A stretch of 64,000 nucleotides of DNA from Desulfosarcina alkanivorans (GTDB lineage Bacteria; Desulfobacterota; Desulfobacteria; Desulfobacterales; Desulfosarcinaceae): contig NZ_AP021874.1 in assembly GCF_009688945.1 (NCBI RefSeq), positions 3,968,001 to 4,032,000 on the forward strand. The letters are read 5' to 3'. How positions within the stretch are numbered: the stretch's first letter is position 1; the number at the start of each line of letters is the position of its first letter. The notes below the pieces were generated by a model. The model searched no databases, had not been told where the DNA came from, and worked only from the letters and a program-made list of their open reading frames with translations. The translations under genes and the position numbers were made by a program. Below are positions 28,340 to 37,074 of the stretch, piece by piece.

Positions 28340-30670
28340 ATGCCGACCACCAAAACACAAAAAAAGAAAGCCAAACGCAAAAACAAGCTTCAGGCCCGCA
28401 AGAAGGCCCAACATGCTGAAGTCCGCTTGGACAAAGCAGATTTTTTTTACGCCGAATCCCAATGGTACAAGGAGCAGGGAAATTTTGACAAAGCGTTGCA
28501 TTTTATTAAAAAAACGCTGAAGCTGGCTCCGAATGACCTCGATTACATCAGGGCCCTGGTTGATTTGGGATTCAGGATGAAGAACCCAAAGCTCCAGTTT
28601 GACGGCATCATGCGGTTGTACAGCTGTGGTCAGATGGATGACCTGCTATTGCCCCATTTTACCAATTTGCTGATCGATAAAGGGGATTTCGAACTGGCCA
28701 TTCAAACGATCGATCGCCTGATCGTTCGGCTCCCCTCCATGAACATTCCCAATAAGCGTCGACTCAACAGGGATGCGAAACACAATCGTGAATATTGCCT
28801 GTTCCAATTGCAGAATGAAGTAAGCGGCCGGCCTTCGCCCCCCAAAAAGCAAGTCAAGAAAAAAGCGGTCAAAAACAAACCTCAGGTGGCCAGTCCCCGG
28901 TCGGTACACCCGAGGCCTCCCGCGTCAGAACCGTCCTTGCCTGAAATTCCCGTAAGCGTGGTCATCGACCGGGATTCCTTCCAAACGCATCTATCCGCAG
29001 GCATGGCGTCATCCCACGCACGGTATGACGTTGCCCTGGAGGCCCAGCGTATCCGCTTCAGGGAGTCCTTCGAGAACCTGATCTGCTTGTCGACCCTCAT
29101 GGGTGTCCAATCGTTCTGGCACCAGGAAGAGACGGCCCGCAAAGTGTTAAAAACCTTTCGTGGACGCGCCCTTCTATCGGACGAGGTGGGGCTGGGCAAG
29201 ACCATCGAAGCCGGCATGGTCCTGAAAGAGTATGTTCAGCGTGGCATGGTTAAAAGTGCCCTGATCCTGACCCCCACCCCACTGGTCAGCCAGTGGCAGG
29301 AAGAACTGAAAGCCAAATTCGCTCTTGATTTTGCATCCACCGACGACCTGGATTTTCGCAAGTCCAATCACGCGTTCTGGAACCTGCCGTTTATTCTGGC
29401 CTCCATCAATCAGGCAAAATCCAAGCGCAACGTCGATGCCGTGACCCGCCGGGAATATGACATGGTGATCGTGGATGAGGCCCATCATCTTAAGAATCGC
29501 AATACCCTCAACTGGAAGCTGGTCAACGCGCTTAAAAAACGGTTCCTGCTCCTGTTGACCGCCACGCCGGTGGAAAACAACCTCATGGAGTTGTACAACC
29601 TGATCACCCTGCTCAAGCCGGGCCAACTCAAGACGGCCAAAGCCTTTCGCGAGCGGTTCATGACCAAGGGGGATCCGACCAGCCCGCAAAACCGCAGCCG
29701 GCTCAAGAAACTTCTCGGCCAGGTGATGATTCGCAACACCCGGGCCGTGGCAAAAATCAATATTCCCCCACGCTTTGCCGAAACCATAAGGATTGAGCCC
29801 ACCGGTGCGGAAAAAGAGCTTTACGACCGCATCACCACCTTGGTTCAATCCATCAATGAGACCAGCGGGACAGGCAACAAGCTACTGCTCAAACACCTGT
29901 TGGCCGAAGCCGGATCTTCACCACAGGCAGTGGAATCGACTCTTTCGCGCATGCTGGGCAACAAGGAACTGCTGCTGGACCATGAAAAACAGATAGGGGC
30001 CATCCGCAATCTGACACGGTCCATGGGCGATACCCAGAAGAACAAAGTCCTGCTCAACATCATTCACAGTGCACCGGGAAAAAAAATTATCTTTGTCAAG
30101 TACATGGGCACCTTGGCGCATATCTCTGATTACCTGGCCTGGAAAAAGATACCCCATGCGATGTTTCACGGCCAAATGAAAAACGCGGAAAAGGATGCAC
30201 AGATAGAGCAATTCAAGGAGCAAACCGATATTCTGGTCACCACGGAAATCGGCGGCGAGGGACGCAACCTGCAATTTTGCCACCAGATGATCAACTATGA
30301 CCTGCCCTGGAATCCCATGAAAATCGAACAGCGTATCGGCCGGATTCACCGCATCGGACAGGAAAATGAGGTGCGCATTTTCAACCTCTGCTCGGCCAAC
30401 AGCATCGAAGATTACATTCTGGATATCCTGGATCGTAAAATCAACATGTTCGAGATGGTGATCGGCGAGATTGAAATGATCCTCGGACGCGTTCGCGGCG
30501 AAAAGGATTTTTCCGACCGGGTGTACAATATATGGATGGATGCGGCATTGCCGGAAGAACGTCAAAAGGGCTTCGACCAATTGGCCACGCAGCTCAAGCG
30601 CTCCAAAACACGCTACCACACAACAAAACAGTTGGACGAGAATCTTTTCGGAGAGAATTTTGAACTCTGA
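28340..30670 (+). CDS. TPR-SNF2 family helicase-like ATPase
   Basis: 776 residues. Very basic N-terminus (KKKAKRKNKLQARKKAQ), a TPR-like helical region (about 30-140), a basic proline-rich linker, then a complete SNF2 two-lobe motor. Motif I is DEVGLGKTIEAG near 280, motif II DEAHH near 378, motif III LLTATP near 407 and motif VI QRIGRIHRIGQ near 665. Such proteins translocate on double-stranded DNA. It overlaps the next gene by 11 bases, so the two are translated together. The specific role is unknown; RapA-like recycling of polymerase or a defence/repair function are both possible. Confidence 0.85.
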   Translation: MPTTKTQKKKAKRKNKLQARKKAQHAEVRLDKADFFYAESQWYKEQGNFDKALHFIKKTLKLAPNDLDYIRALVDLGFRMKNPKLQFDGIMRLYSCGQMDDLLLPHFTNLLIDKGDFELAIQTIDRLIVRLPSMNIPNKRRLNRDAKHNREYCLFQLQNEVSGRPSPPKKQVKKKAVKNKPQVASPRSVHPRPPASEPSLPEIPVSVVIDRDSFQTHLSAGMASSHARYDVALEAQRIRFRESFENLICLSTLMGVQSFWHQEETARKVLKTFRGRALLSDEVGLGKTIEAGMVLKEYVQRGMVKSALILTPTPLVSQWQEELKAKFALDFASTDDLDFRKSNHAFWNLPFILASINQAKSKRNVDAVTRREYDMVIVDEAHHLKNRNTLNWKLVNALKKRFLLLLTATPVENNLMELYNLITLLKPGQLKTAKAFRERFMTKGDPTSPQNRSRLKKLLGQVMIRNTRAVAKINIPPRFAETIRIEPTGAEKELYDRITTLVQSINETSGTGNKLLLKHLLAEAGSSPQAVESTLSRMLGNKELLLDHEKQIGAIRNLTRSMGDTQKNKVLLNIIHSAPGKKIIFVKYMGTLAHISDYLAWKKIPHAMFHGQMKNAEKDAQIEQFKEQTDILVTTEIGGEGRNLQFCHQMINYDLPWNPMKIEQRIGRIHRIGQENEVRIFNLCSANSIEDYILDILDRKINMFEMVIGEIEMILGRVRGEKDFSDRVYNIWMDAALPEERQKGFDQLATQLKRSKTRYHTTKQLDENLFGENFEL

Positions 30671-31727
30671 TCCGAACCACACCCTGGAATCGTTTGTCGA
30701 ACGTTTCTTTGTCTGCCGGGGTGCGGTGGTCGAAAAACGTGGCTCAGGTCTGGATCTGCTGGTTCCAGGGGATCTGGCACGGCGGTTCGGTATTCCTGAG
30801 TATTGCCACCTGGCCGTTGAAGGCGAGTCGCCGGATAGTTACAGCGTCAACTATGGCTCTCCGCTGCTGGAAACCATCATCCAGGCCGCCGGAGAGCAGA
30901 TTCCCCTGACCATTGTTCGTCTCGCCTTTCACTACCTCAAAAGCCAGGGCTTCGACCGGCTGATCCAGGAGCGGTTCACCTTTCACGGTGCCATTGTCGG
31001 CGTGAACAACACCGCCGAAGTACTCACCGAATACCTGCTGCTGAATTGCCGTTTTCTGGCTCAAAGCGACGAACAAAAAGAGGGATTGATTCCCCGGGCC
31101 TTCAACATCGAAACCGGTGCGCCGGTCGGCAACCTTGAGGAAATGCTGGAGACCACCGAAAAGGAATTTGAGCCGGATGGCCCCTGCAGCCCGTTTGAAG
31201 CGGGAAAAATCGATGCCATCATTGATTGGGTCAGCCGTCAGGCACCCAAATGGGTAGAAGCGGAAATCCAGCCCTTCCGTGACAGCATGAACCGCCGCTT
31301 CAGGAGGGATGTGGCCAACCTGGAGGCATACTATGCCGACTTGAAGCAGGAGATGAGGGACAATTTGAAGCGCAGCGGCATGTCCAAGCAGTTGATTCAG
31401 GAGCGAAGAGAAAAAATTGCGCTGATACCGGAAGAGATGGCCAAGAAAAAAGATGACCTGTTCAAGAAATACAGCATCAAGGTCAAGATAGAACTCAGCG
31501 GTGCCATGCTGATCCGCACCCCAGCCGTCAAGTTGTTCTGTCAGGCCACCATCGGCCGCAGCAAAAAGCCCTTCACCCTGTTCTACAATCCCATCGACAA
31601 ATCCCTTGATCCCCTGGTTTGCAATGGCTGCGGGCAAGCCGCGACCGACATCCATTTCTGCGACCGGCTGCATCTGCTGTGTCCCGAATGCGCACAGATA
31701 TGCCCCGCCTGCAATACCAGGTCATAA
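30660..31727 (+). CDS. Zinc-ribbon partner protein of the SNF2 ATPase
   Basis: 355 residues from a TTG start at 30660 with GGAGAG upstream, overlapping the SNF2 stop. I do not recognise a named family. The N-terminal ~200 residues are globular alpha/beta, the middle (about 225-290) is a charged, probably coiled-coil helix rich in Arg and Lys, and the C-terminus carries six cysteines in CNGCG...CPECAQICPAC, a treble-clef or double zinc ribbon. Tight coupling to the SNF2 gene implies a complex in which this subunit recognises DNA or a protein target. Confidence 0.75.
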   Translation: MNSDPNHTLESFVERFFVCRGAVVEKRGSGLDLLVPGDLARRFGIPEYCHLAVEGESPDSYSVNYGSPLLETIIQAAGEQIPLTIVRLAFHYLKSQGFDRLIQERFTFHGAIVGVNNTAEVLTEYLLLNCRFLAQSDEQKEGLIPRAFNIETGAPVGNLEEMLETTEKEFEPDGPCSPFEAGKIDAIIDWVSRQAPKWVEAEIQPFRDSMNRRFRRDVANLEAYYADLKQEMRDNLKRSGMSKQLIQERREKIALIPEEMAKKKDDLFKKYSIKVKIELSGAMLIRTPAVKLFCQATIGRSKKPFTLFYNPIDKSLDPLVCNGCGQAATDIHFCDRLHLLCPECAQICPACNTRS

Positions 31728-31739
31728 TTATCCCATTTT

Positions 31740-31850
31740 TCACTCGGTCAATTGATCCGCGCTGATGTCCAATGCGGATGCAATTTTTTCCAGCGTGGAT
31801 CGTCTTCTGTTCGACTCTCTGATTTGTGATATTGAGTGCCATGGAATCCT
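31740..31850 (-). pseudogene. Remnant of an XRE-type helix-turn-helix protein
   Basis: A minus-strand frame without a start codon reads SISQIRESNRRRSTLEKIA then SALDISADQLTE and stops at 31740. This is the usual C-terminal half of an XRE/HigA-type DNA-binding domain. The upstream half of the domain is missing, so it looks like the stub of an antitoxin or repressor gene. The remaining bases to 31950 hold nothing clear. Confidence 0.5.
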
Positions 31851-31954
31851 CAATTTTTGTATATCGTGTATAATGCATACATGCAGTATATGCAGCGGTC
31901 AAGGAAGACCGTCGCCCAGCAATTGTAATTTTAAAACGATCAAATTCCGTTTTT

Positions 31955-32145
31955 CATTTTCTTGTGCGGCCAAGAAAACGAAACAAAAGAAGCCGCCCGC
32001 GTCACGGGACATCCCTTGCGCTTCTCGCCACCGGCGGGTCCTGTGGAACTCGCTGCGCTCAAACAGCCACAGGCCCAAGGTCGCCGCTGTCTGCGATGCT
32101 CAGGCCCGTGACGAAGGGGCAAAAGGAATCGCTTTTGGCTCAATC
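31955..32145. repeat. Nested palindromic intergenic repeat
   Basis: Nested inverted repeats: TTTTCTTG/CAAGAAAA near 31960-31980, GTCACGGG (32001-32008) with CCCGTGAC (32105-32112), and CCTGTGG (32040-32046) with CCACAGG (32067-32073). The arrangement and the phrase AACTCGCTGCGCTCAAACAG recur between genes in many proteobacteria. No gene is supported in it, and 32146-32312 is also empty. Confidence 0.6.
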
Positions 32146-32312
32146 CGTTTATATGACCGAACGCATCGGCCGCCCCAGCTTCTAAATTTTATATATTGTT
32201 TGCTCTTGGGGATGGGGGTTTTTTTATAAAACTAATACGATGGGACATAATGACAATTACTGACCGTCGCCCTTATTCCTTCTATTGTGGGTTTGATCAT
32301 TTCCGCACCAAA

Positions 32313-32891
32313 CTAAACCAGACGGCTTTTTCCTGATAGAAATGTATAGACCCCTTTCCCAGCCTGGATGATCTTCCTGCCAAGTTGCTCTGGTTTGCCG
32401 CTGGTGTCGGCATAGGGAATCAAAAAACGGCTTCCCAACATGGCAACCAGATTGTTGCGTTGCTGGGCAGTCGATACGGTGGGCCGTTTCTGTTTTTCGT
32501 CGAATGGCGACAAAATCAGCAACCGGCCCTGATCGATCGGCTTTTTCCATACGCTCGGAATCCGCATCCGAGCGATGCTGCGCGCCGGACAGACGACAAT
32601 CGACTGGTCGCCTTTCAGCAGGATATCCAGGCAGTCCTTTTCGATGGGAGAATGGAAACCGCTGACAACGGGGACGCCGGCGTCGCGCAAAAGCCGCATG
32701 CAATCGTAGGTGTTCAAAATGATTTTGCCGGGGCATCGGATCGAGCAGAAAATGCCCAACAAGTTGTCATTGAGGATATCAAGGTTGCCAATGGTCCAAA
32801 AGCTTTGAAAACGGGAGGAGATTTCACCCTTTAGTAAGGCCGCCGGGCAGGTTGATTCGCTCGTTTTGATTTTCTGAGTTGGGTTGCTCAT
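32313..32891 (-). CDS. DprA/Smf-like SLOG-domain protein
   Basis: 192 residues of a Rossmann-like SLOG fold. The segments LNDNLLGIFCSIRCPGKII, LRDAGVPVVSGFHSPIEKDCLDILLKG and SIVVCPARSI follow the DprA pattern, but DprA's SGGARGID is replaced by SGFHSPIEKD. It lacks the SAM and winged-helix domains of true DprA, so competence loading of RecA is unlikely. SLOG proteins often occur in nucleotide-signalling and conflict systems. It stands downstream of a winged-helix gene and directly after a cluster of operator-like repeats. Confidence 0.75.
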   Translation of the reverse strand: MSNPTQKIKTSESTCPAALLKGEISSRFQSFWTIGNLDILNDNLLGIFCSIRCPGKIILNTYDCMRLLRDAGVPVVSGFHSPIEKDCLDILLKGDQSIVVCPARSIARMRIPSVWKKPIDQGRLLILSPFDEKQKRPTVSTAQQRNNLVAMLGSRFLIPYADTSGKPEQLGRKIIQAGKGVYTFLSGKSRLV

Positions 32892-32900
32892 GACGATAAA

Positions 32901-33027
32901 ATTCTATTCGTAATTCTATTTGGAAATTACGAATAGAATTCCAAATAGAACCCTATATGGCGTTCATACAACTGAAATATTTGAATAATTCTATTTGGAA
33001 AAATTCCAAATAGAATTCCAAATAGAA
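32901..33027. promoter_or_regulatory. Cluster of five TTCTATTTGGAA sites and a 15-bp palindrome
   Basis: The 12-mer TTCTATTTGGAA occurs forward at 32914-32925 and 32989-33000 and inverted at 32939-32950, 33004-33015 and 33016-33027. In addition ATTCTATTCGTAATT (32901-32915) pairs perfectly with its inverted copy at 32925-32939. The cluster fills the gap before the SLOG gene start (32891) and touches the stop codon of the upstream winged-helix gene. It looks like a multi-site operator, probably for that winged-helix protein. Confidence 0.75.
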
Positions 33028-33028
33028 A

Positions 33029-33433
33029 TCAAGGCAACTCGTACCGGGTCCATCGCCCCTTCCCCAACCGCTTGATTACCCCTTTATCGGTCATTTTTTT
33101 CAGGATGTAGGATGTTTCGTCAAGATTGGTACCTAACAGTTCGCGGCATTCGGCATTGGTGATTGAGCCCTGCTGTTGAATGTAGCCTATAATTTTTTTC
33201 TCGTTTTCCCCTATTGGCGAATCGCCATTTTCAGCCACTGAAACCTTCAAACGATATTTGGTCCATCGGCCGACACCGCTCTGTTCCACAAGATCCGCCT
33301 GCACCAAGCCCCGCAAATCACTCCCGGCGGTCATCATATCCACGCGGTTCAACCGGCGATAGTCCTGGTTGTCGATGTCATGATTCTGTTTGAGATAGAC
33401 CAAGGCCAAGCGCTGGTGATCGTTGATCGGCAA
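33029..33433 (-). CDS. Tandem winged-helix DNA-binding protein (C-terminal part of an AlbA_2-type regulator)
   Basis: 134 residues from a TTG at 33433; an in-frame TGA lies eight codons upstream. Two similar winged-helix units: DIDNQDYRRLNRVDMMTAGSDLRGLVQADL ending GVGRWTKYRL, and SITNAECRELLGTNLDETSYILKKM ending GKGRWTRYELP. This matches the C-terminal end of AlbA_2/AAA_4 transcriptional regulators, whose N-terminal domain is absent here. It is either a stand-alone repressor of the SLOG operon or a truncated remnant. No convincing ribosome binding site was found. Confidence 0.6.
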   Translation of the reverse strand: MPINDHQRLALVYLKQNHDIDNQDYRRLNRVDMMTAGSDLRGLVQADLVEQSGVGRWTKYRLKVSVAENGDSPIGENEKKIIGYIQQQGSITNAECRELLGTNLDETSYILKKMTDKGVIKRLGKGRWTRYELP

Positions 33434-33545
33434 CTGTGCAAACCGATTGATTCACCCCAAACAACTGAATATTGAATCCATCCATTTGGAAAGTTCTCGA
33501 CTGGAGTTGACGGGTGGCGTTCGAATAGAAAAAGGGGCTCTATAC

Positions 33546-33585
33546 AAAAAACGCGGTGGTTCCCCTCCACAGGGGAACCACCGCG
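33546..33585 (-). terminator. Rho-independent terminator of nifUS
   Basis: Perfect 14-bp stem CGCGGTGGTTCCCC (33552-33565) with its complement (33572-33585), six-base loop, and a U run on the minus strand (A6 at 33546-33551). It lies 42 bases beyond the nifS stop. Confidence 0.95.
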
Positions 33586-33626
33586 CTTTATATGTTAACG
33601 GCCGGTCAAGCCGTGGGGAGGCGTCT

Positions 33627-34796
33627 TTAAGCGATCATGCCTTCCTTCCAGAAGGGCGACATCTGGCGCAGGCGTTCGATGATGGGCGGCATCTTCTCGA
33701 TGATGAAATCGATCTCTTCTTCGGTGTTGTAAATGCTCAGGCTGTAGCGGATCGATCCGTGGGCGGCGGTGAAGGGCACCCCCATGGCACGCAGCACGTG
33801 GGAGGGTTCCAGGGAGCCGGACGTACAGGCGGAACCGGATGAGGCGCAGATCCCGTACTGGTCCATCAGCAGCAGGATGGCTTCGCCCTCGATGTACTCG
33901 AAGGCGATGCTGGTGGTGTTGGGCAGGCGGTTTTCCGGATCGCCGTTGATCATTGATTTGGGCACGCGTTTGAGCAGTTCGGTTTCCAGCTTGTCCCGCA
34001 GGGCCCGCACCCGGGTGTTTTCGTCCTGCATGCATTCCATGGCCAGCTGGGCGGCGCGGCCCATGCCGATGATGGAGGCGGTATTCTCGGTGCCGGCCCG
34101 GCGCCCGAATTCCTGGTGTCCCCCCATGAGAAAAGGAGCGAACTTGGTGCCCTTGCGAATGTAAAGGACGCCGACCCCCTTGGGGGCGTGCAGTTTGTGC
34201 CCGGAAATCGAAAGCATGTCGATGGACGAATCGGCCATGTTGATGGGAATTTTTCCCACGGCCTGGACGGCATCGGAGTGAAAGACGATGCCCCGCTCCC
34301 TGACCTTGCGGGCAATCTCTTCCACGGGGAAAATCGTTCCGGTTTCATTGTTGGCCCACATGACACTGACGATGGCCGTGTCGTCGGACAGGTGCTTGTA
34401 GAGGAAATCCAGGTCCAGACGCCCCAGCCGGTCCACGGGAACAAACGTCACCCGGTAGCCGTTGTCTGCCAGGTGCTCGCACAGGCTCTTCACCGCCGGA
34501 TGCTCCACCCGGGTGGTGATGATGTGGCGCTTGTCCGGATTGGCCCGGATGGCGGCGTGAATGGCCGTGCTGTCGCTTTCGGTGCCGCAGCTGGTGAACA
34601 GGATCTCTTCGGGCATGGCGCCTAGCAGGGTGGCCACCTGTTCGCGGGCCGCCTTGAGCGTGGCGCCCACGTTGCCGCCGAAGGCGTGCATGCTGGACGG
34701 ATTGCCGTACAGGTCGGAAAAATAGGGCAGCATCGCCTCCACCACCTCCGGTGCAACACGGGTAGTGGCATTGTTGTCCATGTAAATGGGTTTCAT
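33627..34796 (-). CDS. nifS: Cysteine desulfurase NifS
   Basis: PLP enzyme of 389 residues that supplies sulfur from cysteine for Fe-S clusters. N-terminal YMDNNATTRVAPEV, PLP lysine in SISGHKLHAPKG near 203, and catalytic cysteine in the NifS-type loop CASSGSACTSGSLEPSHVL near 325. It begins three bases after nifU, so the two are translated together and form one desulfurase-scaffold unit. Confidence 0.95.
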   Translation of the reverse strand: MKPIYMDNNATTRVAPEVVEAMLPYFSDLYGNPSSMHAFGGNVGATLKAAREQVATLLGAMPEEILFTSCGTESDSTAIHAAIRANPDKRHIITTRVEHPAVKSLCEHLADNGYRVTFVPVDRLGRLDLDFLYKHLSDDTAIVSVMWANNETGTIFPVEEIARKVRERGIVFHSDAVQAVGKIPINMADSSIDMLSISGHKLHAPKGVGVLYIRKGTKFAPFLMGGHQEFGRRAGTENTASIIGMGRAAQLAMECMQDENTRVRALRDKLETELLKRVPKSMINGDPENRLPNTTSIAFEYIEGEAILLLMDQYGICASSGSACTSGSLEPSHVLRAMGVPFTAAHGSIRYSLSIYNTEEEIDFIIEKMPPIIERLRQMSPFWKEGMIA

Positions 34797-34799
34797 CCG

Positions 34800-35624
34800 C
34801 TACACCTCCTCGACGACCAGTTCCTGGGAGACCAGATCCTTGAGTTTGGTTTCCACGTAGTGTTTCAGGGTGATCTGGGATTTGCTGCACGACGCACAGG
34901 ATCCCCGAAGCTTCACCAGCACCCGGTTGCCGTCCACATCCACCAGTTCGATATCGCCGCCGTCCTGTTTCAGCGCCGGCTTGATTTCCCGTTCCAGGGT
35001 GGCATCGATCATCTTGATCTTCTGGATATTGGTCAACTTTTCGGGTTTCCTGGCGGCCCGGGGGGCATTGCCCAGCACCGAATCGATGATGAACTGGATC
35101 TTGTCGTGGCAGTTGCCGCAGCCGCCGCCGGCCTTCACGTAATCGGTGACATCTTCCAGGGTGGTCAGGCCGTTTTCTTTCACCGCCCGCTCGATCTGCA
35201 CATCGGAAACACCGAAGCACTCGCAGACAATTTCGCCTTCGATCTCTTTGGCGGCCTCCCCGCGGTAATAGGCGATGGCCTTTTCCATGGCATCCCGTCC
35301 CATGACCGAGCAGTGCATTTTCTCCTTGGGAAGGCCGCCCAGGTAATCGGCGATATCTTCGTTGGTGACCTTGGCCGCCTCGTCCAGGCTCATGCCCTTG
35401 ACAATTTCCGTCAAGGCGGACGATGAAGCGATGGCGCTGGCACAGCCAAAGGTCTGGAACTTGGCATCGGCAATCCGCTGGTCGTCACCCAGCTTGAAAG
35501 TCAGCTTGAGCGCGTCGCCGCAGGCCAGGGAGCCGACTTCCCCGATCCCGTCGAAATCGTCGATAAAACCGACATTCCGCGGGTTGAGAAAATGCTCTTT
35601 CGTTTTATCAGTGTAATCCCACAT
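34800..35624 (-). CDS. nifU: Fe-S cluster scaffold NifU
   Basis: 274 residues from ATG 35624 (MWDYTDKTKEHF), with GGAGG upstream. Three domains: an IscU-like scaffold with cysteines in LACGDALK, TFGCASAIASS and MHCSVMG; a central BFD-like [2Fe-2S] domain with CECFGVSD and GGGCGNC; and a C-terminal NFU domain with SCASCSKSQITLK. The full three-domain form is typical of anaerobes using NifU/NifS as the general Fe-S system. No nitrogenase gene is near. Confidence 0.95.
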   Translation of the reverse strand: MWDYTDKTKEHFLNPRNVGFIDDFDGIGEVGSLACGDALKLTFKLGDDQRIADAKFQTFGCASAIASSSALTEIVKGMSLDEAAKVTNEDIADYLGGLPKEKMHCSVMGRDAMEKAIAYYRGEAAKEIEGEIVCECFGVSDVQIERAVKENGLTTLEDVTDYVKAGGGCGNCHDKIQFIIDSVLGNAPRAARKPEKLTNIQKIKMIDATLEREIKPALKQDGGDIELVDVDGNRVLVKLRGSCASCSKSQITLKHYVETKLKDLVSQELVVEEV

Positions 35625-35838
35625 GGTTTCCTCCAGGGTAACAGGGTGCTGTCCAATCCTATGTAAAGCAGGGCGTTTGTGGCAAACCGAACCCCGCCCA
35701 TTGTCATTGCTCGCTATACGATAAGCATGATCTTCCAAAAAAAAAGCCGTGACCTTGTCCTTTTTCTGTGACAAACTTTCCAAGGGCGAAAAGCAGAAAA
35801 CCCATTGAAAACCGGACCCAAGAAGGGAGGAGGCGACC

Positions 35839-36690
35839 ATGAATCTGAGAAAATCCGTCTTTTCCGGAAGCTGGTATCCGTCGGACCGCAAAGCCTGCGA
35901 GGACCAGATTCACCAGTTTATCGAGGAAGGCAAAGACCGCACCGTTGCGGTGGCCAACCCGGTGGGCGGCATCGTTCCCCACGCCGGCTGGTACTTTTCC
36001 GGCAGCATTGCCTGCAACGTCATCCAGCGGCTGGCCCGGGCCGCATCGCCCGATGTGGTCGTGGTGTTCGGGATGCACCTGCACGCCGGCTCACCCCGGT
36101 ATATCATGCCCGAGGGAGAATGGGAGACCCCCTTCGGCCCCATCGCGGTGGACACGGCCCTGGCCGGAGAGTTGACCCGCCGGTATCCTTTCGAGCTGGA
36201 AACCCCCACCCGGTTCAACCAGGACAACACCATCGAACTCCAGATGCCTTTCATCCGCTATTTTTTCAAGGACGCCCGGGTGGTGGCCATGGGCGTGCCG
36301 CCGGCCGCGGAAACCCTCGACCTGTCCCGAACCGTGGTCAGCACGTCCCAGGACCTGGGCCTGAAGATCGCCGTCATCGGTTCCACGGACCTGACCCACT
36401 ACGGCCCCAACTACGGGTTCACCGCAAAGGGCGCCGGTCCTCAGGCCGTCGACTGGGTCCGGGACGAAAACGACCGTCAGGTCATCGACGCCATGGTCCG
36501 CATGGATCCGGAGGCCGTGATCCGTCAGGGATTGTCCAATGACAACGCCTGCTGCTGCGGCGCGGCGGCGGCAGCCATCGCTGCCGGCAAGGCGCTGGGC
36601 GCCGGGCATGCCGACGAACTGGTCTATGCCACCAGCTACGACAAGAGCCCGGGGGACAGTTTTGTGGGGTATGTGGGAATGCTTTTTTAA
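35839..36690 (+). CDS. amrB: MEMO family protein (AmmeMemoRadiSam system protein B)
   Basis: 283 residues, full length. Start region AVFSGSWYP-like (VFSGSWYPSD), GGIVPHAGWYFSGSIA with a conserved His, FGMHLHAG, RFNQDNTIELQMPFI, STDLTHYGP and NDNACCCGA match the MEMO fold (LigB/dioxygenase-like). GGGAGGAGG precedes ATG 35839. Usually found with a radical-SAM partner, which is not seen here. Function of the family remains poorly defined. Confidence 0.9.
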   Translation: MNLRKSVFSGSWYPSDRKACEDQIHQFIEEGKDRTVAVANPVGGIVPHAGWYFSGSIACNVIQRLARAASPDVVVVFGMHLHAGSPRYIMPEGEWETPFGPIAVDTALAGELTRRYPFELETPTRFNQDNTIELQMPFIRYFFKDARVVAMGVPPAAETLDLSRTVVSTSQDLGLKIAVIGSTDLTHYGPNYGFTAKGAGPQAVDWVRDENDRQVIDAMVRMDPEAVIRQGLSNDNACCCGAAAAAIAAGKALGAGHADELVYATSYDKSPGDSFVGYVGMLF

Positions 36691-36702
36691 AAGCAGGGTT
36701 CA

Positions 36703-36721
36703 AGGGGTCAAGGATTCGAGG
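36703..36721 (+). repeat. Left copy of a 19-bp inverted repeat flanking the low-GC island
   Basis: AGGGGTCAAGGATTCGAGG at 36703-36721 reappears inverted at 45582-45600. The two copies bracket almost exactly the low-GC accessory segment. Similar GGGTTCAAGGGGTCAAGG strings are common intergenic filler in related genomes, so this may be coincidence. Confidence 0.55.
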
Positions 36722-37074
36722 GCTCAAGTGCAACAGCAGTATCGGGGGCCATGAAGGAGTTTGATTTTTTTGAACCAAATACACCCTTCCGCCATCAAAG
36801 CCATATGATGTGGTTAAAAAAGGCCGTCGCCATCCAGGAGGTTTTTGGGGCGGGCTGTTTCGCCATGTATCCATTTACATACCTTGATTTCCGCGAAAAA
36901 CCCGGCAGGCATCCAGAAGGTCGTCTATCACAATATTTGACAGGACTGACCGACACAAGATTATCTCAATGTATCTGAAATCAGTTCCAATCACCGATTT
37001 TTCTGTATAACACCCAAAATTTGATGATATACAGGTCAACATACTAACTGGTTATGTTCAAAAAGGAGTGAAAT
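36722..37074. other. Intergenic region at island edge, no gene supported
   Basis: GC content falls across this stretch. Frames here (for example 36751-36978) have no recognisable features. AAAGGAG at 37062-37068 serves the next gene. A possible degenerate recombination site (TATAACACCC ... GGTTATG, 37010-37056) is too weak to call. Confidence 0.4.

Noticed and set aside
27491..28501. Long minus-strand frame opposite hypB.
   Set aside because: hypB and the start of the SNF2 gene account for this region; the antisense frame is a by-product of codon bias.
32901..33027. A CRISPR array or plasmid iterons at the repeated TTCTATTTGGAA sites.
   Set aside because: Units are only 12 bases, in both orientations, irregularly spaced, with no Cas or replication gene; an operator cluster fits better.
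34800..35891. A longer nifU product starting at 35891.
   Set aside because: The extra 89 residues have no similarity to NifU; ATG 35624 has GGAGG and the standard MWDYTDK start.
36751..36978. A 75-codon frame at the left island edge.
   Set aside because: No family features, unusual composition and no convincing start signal; left unannotated.
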